From NCBI GenBank assembly GCA_030151165.1, contig JASLEM010000271.1:1-6157 (forward strand): a stretch of 6,157 nucleotides of DNA, read 5' to 3'. The notes beneath the pieces were generated by a model. The model was not told the origin of the DNA and searched no databases. It saw nothing but the letters and a program-made list of their open reading frames with translations. This DNA is from Burkholderiaceae bacterium (GTDB taxonomy: Bacteria; Pseudomonadota; Gammaproteobacteria; Burkholderiales; Burkholderiaceae). A program made the position numbers and the translations under genes. Shown here one piece after another: positions 1-6,052 of this stretch (within the stretch, counting starts at the first letter, position 1; every line of letters starts with the position of its first letter).

Positions 1-1686
1 CACGCGGGCGCCGGGCACCGCGTGCTTGCCGGCGGCGTGCCGCTGCACGCCGAGGCCGCGGCGTCGCGCGCGCATCGCGAGATGGGCGTGATCGGCGGCG
101 GCTCCGTCGCGGGCGTGCTGCTGCTGGTGTTCCTTGCGTTCCGCTCGCTGTGGCCGCGGCTGCTGATGGCGGTGTCGCTGCTGGTGGGCGTGGCGATGGC
201 GTTGTCGGCGACGGCGCTGGTGTTCGGCCAGGTGCAGCTGCTGACGACGGTCTTCGGCGCGAGCCTCGTCGGTTGCGCGGAGGACTACGGGCTGTACTAC
301 TTCGCGAGCCGCCAGGGCGCGCCCGGCGTGCCGCCGCTGCGCCTGATGTCGACGCTGCTGCCCGGCCTCGCGCTCGCGTTGCTGACCAGCGTGCTGGGCT
401 ACGTCGCGCTCGGCCTGCCGCCGTTCCCGGGGTTGCGCCAGATGGCGCTGTTCTCGGTCGTCGGCATCGTTGGCGCGTTCATGACGACGGTGTGCTGGTT
501 CCCGTGGATGGACCGCGGCGCGCTGCGGCGCAGCGGCTTCGCCGACCGGATCGGCGCGAGCTTCGCGCGCTGGCCGCGCTTGCGCGGCGCGCGCACCGCG
601 TGGATCGCGCACGCCGTGTTCGCGCTCGCCGCCGCGGCGGCCATCGCGACGCTGCGCGTCAACGACGACCTGCGCCAGTTGCAGAGCTCGCCCCCGGCGC
701 TGCTCGAGGCGCAGCGCGAGATCGGCCGGCTGCTGGGCCTCGCGAGCCCGGCGCAGTTCTTCGTCGTGCGCGGCGCGAGTGCCGACGACGTGTTGCAGCG
801 CGAGGAAGCCTTGAAGACGCGCCTCGACGCGCGCATCGCCACCGGCGAGCTCGCGGGCTATCGCGCGCTGTCCGACTGGGTGCCGTCGCGCGCGCGCCAG
901 GCGGCCGACGCGGCGCTCACGAAGCGCGTCGAGGACGGCGTGGTCGCGGGCGTCGACCAGGTCGTCGGCGAGCAGCAGCAGCGCGCGTCCTTCGACGCCG
1001 CGCCGCTGACGCTCGATCGCTGGCTCGCGTCGCCCGCGGCCGCCGCGGGCCGCTCGTTGTGGATCGGCGCGGTGCCCGGTGCGGTTTCCGGTGCGCCGGG
1101 TGGCGGCGCGTTCGCCAGCGTCGTGATGCTGCGCGGCGTGCGGGACCTCGCGTCGCTGCCCGCGATCGCCGCCAGCGCCGACGGCCTGCCCGGCGTGCGC
1201 TGGGTCGACCAGGTGCAGTCGGTGTCCGCGCTGCTGGGCCGCTATCGCCACATGATGGGGCTGTTGCTGGTCGCCGGTCACGCGGCCGTGCTGCTCGCGC
1301 TCGCCTGGCGCTACGGCCGCCGCGCGTGGCGCGCGTGGATGCCCACGGCCGTCGCGACGCTCGGCACGCTGGCGCTGCTCGCGCTGTGCGGCCAGGCGCT
1401 GCAGCTGTTCAACGTGCTGGCGCTCGCGCTGCTGCTGGGCATCGGCATCGACTACGGCATCTTCCTGCTCGAGCGCGAGGACGCCGACGCCGGCTCGGCG
1501 TGGCTGGCCGTCGTGCTCGGCGCGGCCAGCACGTGGTTGTCGTTCGGCCTGCTCGCGTTGTCGAGCACGCCCGCGCTGCATTCGTTCGGGCTGACGCTGC
1601 TGTTCGGCATCGCGCTCGTCGCGCTCGTCGCGCCCTGTTACCGTCCGGCGCCCGCGGCGTCGCACACTCCCCGTTCACCCGGCTGA
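1..1686 (+). CDS. apeM: MMPL/RND-family exporter of the aryl polyene cluster, ApeM-like (5' end cut off by window)
   Basis: This inner-membrane, proton-driven transporter is likely to move the aryl polyene or its lipid conjugate towards the outer membrane. The reading frame is open from base 1, so the gene starts upstream; a GTG at 22 is internal, not the start. The visible 561 residues contain about eleven hydrophobic segments (near residues 30-50, 54-76, 78-104, 119-140, 148-168, 199-220, 418-438, 447-467, 469-491, 500-523, 526-546, counted from base 1). A soluble periplasmic region lies at about 221-415. This fits the 12-helix RND plan with only TM1 and the first periplasmic loop missing. 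Asp-Tyr pairs occur in the presumed TM4 (D95-Y96) and TM10 (D484-Y485), where MmpL-type pumps carry their proton-relay residues. The stop at 1684-1686 lies 24 bases before the next gene. The transporter class is firm; the substrate is inferred from context. Confidence 0.88.
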   Translation, partial: HAGAGHRVLAGGVPLHAEAAASRAHREMGVIGGGSVAGVLLLVFLAFRSLWPRLLMAVSLLVGVAMALSATALVFGQVQLLTTVFGASLVGCAEDYGLYYFASRQGAPGVPPLRLMSTLLPGLALALLTSVLGYVALGLPPFPGLRQMALFSVVGIVGAFMTTVCWFPWMDRGALRRSGFADRIGASFARWPRLRGARTAWIAHAVFALAAAAAIATLRVNDDLRQLQSSPPALLEAQREIGRLLGLASPAQFFVVRGASADDVLQREEALKTRLDARIATGELAGYRALSDWVPSRARQAADAALTKRVEDGVVAGVDQVVGEQQQRASFDAAPLTLDRWLASPAAAAGRSLWIGAVPGAVSGAPGGGAFASVVMLRGVRDLASLPAIAASADGLPGVRWVDQVQSVSALLGRYRHMMGLLLVAGHAAVLLALAWRYGRRAWRAWMPTAVATLGTLALLALCGQALQLFNVLALALLLGIGIDYGIFLLEREDADAGSAWLAVVLGAASTWLSFGLLALSSTPALHSFGLTLLFGIALVALVAPCYRPAPAASHTPRSPG

Positions 1687-1698
1687 CCCAGTCCTTTC

Positions 1699-1703
1699 GG
1701 AAG
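1699..1703 (+). promoter_or_regulatory. Ribosome binding site for the FAD-dependent oxidoreductase
   Basis: GGAAG lies 7 bases before the ATG at 1711, in the short gap after the exporter stop. It is a moderate Shine-Dalgarno match with normal spacing and supports that start. The 24-base gap holds no hairpin or T-run, so the two genes are probably co-transcribed. Confidence 0.55.
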
Positions 1704-1710
1704 TCTCCCC

Positions 1711-2946
1711 ATGTCCTCCATCGAATCCACAGACGTCCTGATCGTCGGCGCCGGCCCCGCCGGCTCGGTCGCGGCCGGCTTCCTGCGCCAGCAGGGGCGC
1801 CGCGTCGTCGTGCTGGAGCGCGAGCAGTTCCCGCGCTTCTCGATCGGCGAGAGCCTGCTGCCGCAGAGCATGGAATACATCGAGGACGCGGGCATGCTGC
1901 GCGACGTCGTCGAGGCCGGCTTCCAGCACAAGAACGGCGCCGCGTTCGCGTGGGGCGATCGCCATACCGCGTTCGATTTCCGCGACAAGTTCTCGCCCGG
2001 CTGGGGCACGACCTACCAGGTGCAGCGCGCGGCCTTCGACCAGGTGCTCGCCAGCGCCGCCGCCCGCATGGGCGCGGACGTCCGCTTCCGCCACGAGGTG
2101 ACCGCGATCGACCTCGACGGCGCGCAGCCGCGTGTCAGCGTGCGCGACGCCGACGGCCGCGAGTACGACGTCGAGGCCCGCTTCGTGCTCGACGCCAGCG
2201 GCTTCGGCCGTACCTTGCCGCGCCTGCTCCAGCTCGAGACGCCGTCGAACTTCCCGGTGCGCGGCGCGATCTTCACGCACGTGGCCGACCACATCGGGCA
2301 CGACGCCGGCTTCGATCGCCAGAAGATCCGCGTGACGGTGCATCCGAAGCGCCCGGACGTCTGGTTCTGGACGATCCCGTTCTCGAACGGCCGCTGCTCG
2401 CTGGGCGTGGTTGCCGAGCAGGCCTTCCTCGCCGACTACCCGGGCAGCGAGATCGAGCGCCTGCGCGCGATCCTGGCCGAGGATCCGGGCCTGTCGGCGC
2501 TGCTGAAGGACGCCGAGTGGGACACGCCCGCGCGCCAGATCGTCGGCTACTCGGCCAACGTGAAATCGCTGTGGGGCCAGGGCTTCGCGCTGCTGGGCAA
2601 CGCGGGCGAGTTCCTCGACCCGGTGTTCTCGAGCGGCGTGACGATCGCATTCAAGTCGGCCTCGCTCGCCACGCAGTGCATCGCGCGCGAGTTCGCCGGC
2701 GAGACGGTGGACTGGCAGGCCGACTACGCCGTGCCGCTGAAGGCCGGCGTCGACACCTTCCGCGCGTTCGTCGACGCGTGGTACGCCGGCGGCTTCCAGA
2801 AGATCATCTTCCACGAGCGCCACACGCCCGACATCCGCCGCATGATCTCGGCGATCCTCGCGGGCTACGCGTGGGATACCCAGAACCCGTATGTCGCGCA
2901 AGCCCGGCGCCGGCTCGGCGTGCTGGAGGAACTGTGCAGCGCGTGA
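1711..2946 (+). CDS. FAD-dependent oxidoreductase, flavin-dependent halogenase-like
   Basis: This 411-residue flavoprotein probably oxidises or halogenates the aryl polyene or its aryl starter in the cytoplasm. The N-terminal Rossmann fold carries GAGPAG (G13-G18) for FAD, and the second strand ends in E36. IGESLLP (I45-P51) is typical of the tryptophan/phenol halogenase and geranylgeranyl-reductase-like flavoproteins. Three halogenase signatures are intact: a lysine in the K-x-G-A context (K74), WxWxIP (W218, W220, I222, P223), and FxxPxxSxG (F301, P304, S307, G309). No signal peptide or membrane segment is seen. It sits between the exporter and the lipoprotein genes, and its last codons overlap the next start. 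Brominated xanthomonadins are a precedent for halogenated aryl polyenes. A non-halogenating dehydrogenase or monooxygenase of the same superfamily remains possible. Family assignment is strong; halogenation is inference. Confidence 0.85.
   Translation: MSSIESTDVLIVGAGPAGSVAAGFLRQQGRRVVVLEREQFPRFSIGESLLPQSMEYIEDAGMLRDVVEAGFQHKNGAAFAWGDRHTAFDFRDKFSPGWGTTYQVQRAAFDQVLASAAARMGADVRFRHEVTAIDLDGAQPRVSVRDADGREYDVEARFVLDASGFGRTLPRLLQLETPSNFPVRGAIFTHVADHIGHDAGFDRQKIRVTVHPKRPDVWFWTIPFSNGRCSLGVVAEQAFLADYPGSEIERLRAILAEDPGLSALLKDAEWDTPARQIVGYSANVKSLWGQGFALLGNAGEFLDPVFSSGVTIAFKSASLATQCIAREFAGETVDWQADYAVPLKAGVDTFRAFVDAWYAGGFQKIIFHERHTPDIRRMISAILAGYAWDTQNPYVAQARRRLGVLEELCSA
2925..2930 (+). promoter_or_regulatory. 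Ribosome binding site inside the flavoprotein gene, serving the lipoprotein
   Basis: GGAGGA lies within the last codons of the flavoprotein gene. It is 3 bases from a GTG at 2934 and 12 bases from a second in-frame GTG at 2943, which overlaps the upstream stop as GTGA. Neither spacing is ideal, so the exact start of the lipoprotein is open. Confidence 0.5.
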
Positions 2947-3542
2947 ACGTCGCCGCCCGGCTGACATCGATTTGCGTCGCCTCGATGGGGGCGATGCTGG
3001 CGAGTTGCGCGTCGACGCCGCACGGCGCGGCGGCGTCGAACGAGCCGCCGCAGCTGCGTCTCGCGCCGGCGTCGCTGGGCCGCACGCTGAACCTGCAGCA
3101 GCACATCACGGTCTACGCGCCGGGCCGCGAGCAGGCCGTCGACGCGCTGCTCGAGGCCGACGCCGCGCACGTGCAGCTGGGCCTCGTCGCGATGGGCCAG
3201 GTCGCCGCGCGCCTCGACTGGGATGGCACGACGCTCACCGAGTCGAAGGCCTCGTGGTGGCCGCAGGTGGTGTCGGGCGCGCGCGTCCTGAGCGACCTGC
3301 AGCTGACGCTGTGGCCCGTGGCCGCGATCCGCGCCGCGCTGCCGGCCGGCTGGCAGCTGGACGAGCAGGGCGACACGCGAACGCTGAGCCACGACGGCGC
3401 GGTCGTGACCGTCGTGACGCATCCCGCCCCGCAGGTCGTCGAGCTCGACCAGCGGCGCGAGCACTTCAGGTTGAAGATCGAATCGCGCGACGCCGATGCG
3501 CCCGGCGCGCCGGACACCACCGCGTCCGCGCCGTCGCCCTGA
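2934..3542 (+). CDS. apeN: DUF3261-type outer-membrane lipoprotein, ApeN-like
   Basis: This is a 202-residue predicted lipoprotein of unknown biochemical function. Proteins of this kind (DUF3261) recur beside the exporter gene in aryl polyene clusters and may receive or anchor the pigment lipid at the outer membrane. The N-terminus has arginines at 3 and 9, a short hydrophobic stretch, and a lipobox LASC with the lipidated cysteine at residue 25 (codon 3006-3008). Position +2 after the cysteine is Ser rather than Asp, which favours sorting to the outer membrane. The mature part is mostly mixed alpha/beta, with LQLTLWP at bases about 3297-3317, and ends in an Ala/Pro/Thr/Asp-rich tail. The start is taken at GTG 2934, the first possible in frame; GTG 2943 would shorten it by three residues. 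It overlaps the flavoprotein gene by 13 (or 4) bases, suggesting translational coupling. DUF assignment is from pattern and synteny, not a search. Confidence 0.75.
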   Translation: MQRVNVAARLTSICVASMGAMLASCASTPHGAAASNEPPQLRLAPASLGRTLNLQQHITVYAPGREQAVDALLEADAAHVQLGLVAMGQVAARLDWDGTTLTESKASWWPQVVSGARVLSDLQLTLWPVAAIRAALPAGWQLDEQGDTRTLSHDGAVVTVVTHPAPQVVELDQRREHFRLKIESRDADAPGAPDTTASAPSP

Positions 3543-3558
3543 CCCTTTTGTCCTTGCC

Positions 3559-4746
3559 ATGAACGACGCCAACGTCTATCTCCAGCACCACGCCTGCGTC
3601 TGCGCCCTCGGCAGCACGCCGGAGGCCATCCGCGCCGGGTTGTGGGCCCATACCCCGTCGGGTGTCGCCCCGACCGACCGCCACACGCCGGGCCGCGTGC
3701 TGAACCTCGGCGCCTTCGACGGCGAGCTGCCGTCGATCGCGCACCTGCCCGACACCTTGCGCACGCGCAACAACGCGCTGATCCTCGCCGCGCTGGCGCC
3801 GTTGCGCGCGCCGGTCGCGCAGGCGATCGAGCGTTTCGGCGCGCACCGCGTGGCCGTCGTGCTGGGCGTGAGCACGGCCGGCCTCGACGAAGGCGTGTCG
3901 GCGATCCAGCAGGTGCAGGCCGGCTTCGGCTGGCCGCCGCGCTACGACTACGCGCAGCAGGAGATGGCGAGCGCGGCGCAGTGCGTCGCGCGCGAGGCCG
4001 GCGTGGCCGGGCCGGTGTATGCGATCTCGACGGCGTGCTCGTCGGGCGCGAAGGCGCTCGCGACCGGCGCGCGGCTGCTGCGCTCGGGCGTGGTGGACGC
4101 GGTCGTCGCCGGCGGCGCCGACGCGCTCTCGGGCTTCACGATCGCGGGCTTCTCGGCACTCGACGCGGTGTCGGCCGAGCGCTGCAACCCGTTGTCGGCG
4201 AACCGGTCGGGCATCAACATCGGCGAAGGCGCCGCGCTGTTCCTGATGGGGCGCGACGCCGGCCCCGTGCGCCTGGCCGGCTGGGGCGAGAGCGCCGACG
4301 CGCACCACATGTCCGCGCCCGAGCCGAGCGGCCGCGGCGCCGCCGAGGCGATGCGGCGCGCGCTGCGCCGCGCCGGCCTCGCGCCCGCGGACATCGACTA
4401 CGTCAACCTGCACGGCACGGCGACGCCGCAGAACGACGCGATGGAGAGCCTCGCCGTCGAACGCGTGCTCGGGCTCGACGTGCCGGTGAGCTCCACCAAG
4501 CCGCTGACGGGCCACGCGCTCGCCGCGGCCGGCGCGATCGAGGCCGTCTTCGCGTGGCACGCGCTGTCCGACGACGCGCGCGGCCGCCTGCCGGTGCACT
4601 GGTGGGACGGCGAGCGCGACCCCGCGCTGCCGGCCCTGCGCGTGGTGGCGCCCGGCAGCGTGCACGAGCGCCCGGTGCGCCACGTGCTGAGCAACTCGTT
4701 CGCCTTCGGCGGCAGCAACGCCGCGCTGGTGTTCGCGCGCGAATGA
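3559..4746 (+). CDS. apeO: Beta-ketoacyl-ACP synthase (FabF-like ketosynthase), ApeO-like
   Basis: This 395-residue condensing enzyme would perform decarboxylative Claisen condensation of malonyl-ACP with the growing aryl polyene chain in the cytoplasm. The full thiolase-fold set is visible: nucleophile C160 in TACSSG, H285 in HGTATPQND, K314 and H319 in TKPLTGH, and the C-terminal loop SFAFGGSN. Retention of the Cys marks it as an active ketosynthase rather than a chain-length factor, which usually replaces this Cys. From memory, ApeO in Xenorhabdus pairs with an ApeC chain-length-factor-like partner; that gene is not in this window. The N-terminus (ACVCALG) departs from the usual VTGxG start of FabF proteins. 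The ATG at 3559 is chosen because upstream in-frame codons are Arg/Pro-rich. There is no clear Shine-Dalgarno in the 16-base gap, so initiation may depend on coupling with the lipoprotein gene. Confidence 0.9.
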   Translation: MNDANVYLQHHACVCALGSTPEAIRAGLWAHTPSGVAPTDRHTPGRVLNLGAFDGELPSIAHLPDTLRTRNNALILAALAPLRAPVAQAIERFGAHRVAVVLGVSTAGLDEGVSAIQQVQAGFGWPPRYDYAQQEMASAAQCVAREAGVAGPVYAISTACSSGAKALATGARLLRSGVVDAVVAGGADALSGFTIAGFSALDAVSAERCNPLSANRSGINIGEGAALFLMGRDAGPVRLAGWGESADAHHMSAPEPSGRGAAEAMRRALRRAGLAPADIDYVNLHGTATPQNDAMESLAVERVLGLDVPVSSTKPLTGHALAAAGAIEAVFAWHALSDDARGRLPVHWWDGERDPALPALRVVAPGSVHERPVRHVLSNSFAFGGSNAALVFARE

Positions 4747-4753
4747 GGGTGGA
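4745..4753 (+). promoter_or_regulatory. Ribosome binding site that favours the 4758 start of the dehydratase gene
   Basis: A purine-rich GAGGGTGGA lies across the ketosynthase stop and ends 4 bases before the ATG at 4758. The other candidate start, ATG 4743 (in an ATGA overlap with the ketosynthase stop), has no purine-rich stretch in front. This makes 4758 the better start, with 4743 adding only five residues. Confidence 0.5.
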
Positions 4754-4757
4754 CGCG

Positions 4758-5294
4758 ATGTCGACGACCGACTTCGACGACGGCCCGTGGCCGCCGCACG
4801 CGATGGACGCGTGGGTGCCGCACCGCGGCGCGATGAGCCTGCTGGATCGCGTCGAGCGCTGCGACGACCAGTCCATCGTCGCCTGCGTGCGCGTGCCGGC
4901 GCAAGGCCTCTTCAGCGGCCCGGACGGCGTGCCGGCGTGGGTCGGCATCGAGTACATGGCGCAGGCGATCGCGGCGTGGTCGGGCGCGCGCGCGCGGGCC
5001 GCCGGCGGATCGCCGAGAATCGGGTTCCTGCTCGGCAGCCGGCGCTACGAGGCCCGCGTGCCGGCGTTCGCGGCCGGTGCCGAGCTGCGGATCGCCGCGA
5101 CGAGCGAGCTGGTCGGCGAGAACGGGCTGGGCGTGTTCGATTGCACGATCACGCAGGACGGGCGCGTGCTGGCGACGGCGCGGCTGAACGTCTACGAGCC
5201 GCCGGCGGACGCACCGGAACAACAAGGATCGCCCGCCCGGGATGGCGGCGGATCGATGTCCGCGACGGGCGACGGACAGGGAGAACAACGATGA
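4758..5294 (+). CDS. apeP: Hot-dog-fold 3-hydroxyacyl-ACP dehydratase subunit, ApeP-like
   Basis: This 178-residue cytoplasmic protein is likely one half of the dehydratase that removes water from the 3-hydroxyacyl-ACP in each polyene cycle. VPHRGAMSLLDRV (residues 20-32) matches the FabZ N-terminal signature LPHRYPFLLVDRV. GIEYMAQA (63-70) matches the FabZ central helix EAMAQA, with E65 at the catalytic acid position. Between them, the FabZ motif FxGHFPxxPxxPG that supplies the catalytic His is replaced by a shorter FSGPDGVPAW (52-61) with no His. Aryl polyene dehydratases are reported as ApeI:ApeP heterodimers, so the missing His could come from ApeI, which is encoded elsewhere. A Gly/Ala/Asp-rich tail follows residue ~150. 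It lies 11 bases after the ketosynthase stop (or overlaps it if ATG 4743 is used) and overlaps the ketoreductase by 4 bases. Confidence 0.85.
   Translation: MSTTDFDDGPWPPHAMDAWVPHRGAMSLLDRVERCDDQSIVACVRVPAQGLFSGPDGVPAWVGIEYMAQAIAAWSGARARAAGGSPRIGFLLGSRRYEARVPAFAAGAELRIAATSELVGENGLGVFDCTITQDGRVLATARLNVYEPPADAPEQQGSPARDGGGSMSATGDGQGEQR
5278..5283 (+). promoter_or_regulatory. Ribosome binding site for the ketoreductase
   Basis: AGGGAG lies 7 bases before ATG 5291, inside the end of the dehydratase gene. It is the best-spaced Shine-Dalgarno in the window and fixes the ketoreductase start. Confidence 0.7.
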
Positions 5295-6052
5295 CGACGA
5301 CTGAGAAGACACAACGACCGACGGTGCTCGTGACCGGCTCGAGCCGCGGCATCGGCCGCGCCATCGCGCTGGCGCTCGCGCGCGACGGCCACGACGTGGT
5401 GGTGCACGGCCGCACCGGCGGCGCGGCCGCGCAGGCGGTGGCCGACGAGGCGATCGCGCTCGGCGTGGAATTTGGAACAAGCGCCCGCGTGCTCGCGTTC
5501 GACGTCGCCGACCGCGCCGCCGCGTCGGCCGCGCTGCTGGCCGACATCGAGCGGCACGGCGCCTACTACGGCGTCGTCTGCAACGCGGGCATCGCGCGCG
5601 ACAACGCCTTCCCGGCGATGACCGGCGAGGAGTGGGACGCGGTCGTCCACACCAACCTCGACGCGTTCTACAACGTGCTGAACCCGGTCGTGATGCCGAT
5701 GATCCAGCGCCGCAAGCCGGGGCGCATCGTGACGCTGGCGTCGGTGTCGGCGCTGATGGGCAACCGCGGCCAGACCAACTACAGTGCCGCGAAGGCCGGG
5801 GTGATCGCGGCGACGAAGTCGCTCGCCGTCGAACTTGCCAAGCGCGCCATCACCGTCAATTGCGTGGCGCCCGGACTGATCGACACCGAGATGGTGCCGC
5901 CCGAGGTGCTCGAGGAAGCCATGAAGCTGATCCCGCTGCGCCGCATGGGCACGCCCGACGAGGTGGCCGCGCTGGTCGCCTTCCTGCTCCGGCCCGAGGC
6001 GGCCTACATCACGCGCCAGGTGATCTCGGTCAACGGGGGCATGCTCGGATGA
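5291..6052 (+). CDS. apeQ: 3-oxoacyl-ACP reductase (FabG-type short-chain dehydrogenase), ApeQ-like
   Basis: This 253-residue NAD(P)H-dependent ketoreductase would reduce the 3-oxo group of the acyl-ACP after each condensation. The classical SDR layout is complete: cofactor motif TGSSRGIG (T15-G22), NAG (N98-G100), and the catalytic set N122, S151, Y164 and K168 in YSAAK. VAPGLIDTEM and a C-terminal VNGGM follow in the usual places. The length is close to FabG (~244), with a slightly longer N-terminus. R41 after the second strand, in the HGR context, suggests NADPH preference; this is inference. The gene starts in an ATGA overlap with the dehydratase stop and ends in another with the next ketosynthase, so KS, DH, KR and KS are packed as one translational block. 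The housekeeping fabG is less likely, because no fabD or acpP lies nearby. Confidence 0.92.
   Translation: MTTTEKTQRPTVLVTGSSRGIGRAIALALARDGHDVVVHGRTGGAAAQAVADEAIALGVEFGTSARVLAFDVADRAAASAALLADIERHGAYYGVVCNAGIARDNAFPAMTGEEWDAVVHTNLDAFYNVLNPVVMPMIQRRKPGRIVTLASVSALMGNRGQTNYSAAKAGVIAATKSLAVELAKRAITVNCVAPGLIDTEMVPPEVLEEAMKLIPLRRMGTPDEVAALVAFLLRPEAAYITRQVISVNGGMLG

Noticed and set aside
1675..2967. A 430-codon minus-strand open frame opposite the flavoprotein
   Set aside because: It mirrors the flavoprotein gene, has a biased Arg/Ala/Leu/Glu composition and no family motif; it is an antisense shadow of high-GC codon use.
150..3542. A 1130-codon open frame in the third forward frame running through the exporter and flavoprotein genes into the lipoprotein
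   Set aside because: Its first ~930 codons translate to Arg/Ala-rich, low-complexity protein, as expected when a high-GC gene is read out of frame. Only the end from 2934 is a real gene; the openness comes from scarcity of AT-rich stop codons.
3496..3558. Upstream in-frame ATG at 3496 as an alternative ketosynthase start
   Set aside because: The extra 21 residues are Arg/Pro-rich, overlap the end of the lipoprotein gene, and lack a ribosome binding site; the ATG at 3559 gives a normal ketosynthase length.
3466..4683. A 405-codon open frame on the minus strand opposite the ketosynthase
   Set aside because: The translation is Arg/His/Ala-rich with no recognisable motif, while the opposite strand encodes an intact ketosynthase with all catalytic residues.
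4984..4994. Alternating GC run that could suggest Z-DNA
   Set aside because: It lies within Ala/Arg codons of the dehydratase gene and is short; such runs are expected from the composition.
5229..5275. GC-rich inverted-looking segments near the dehydratase end that could be a terminator
   Set aside because: The arms pair imperfectly, there is no T-run, and the downstream gene overlaps with a good ribosome binding site, so termination here is unlikely.
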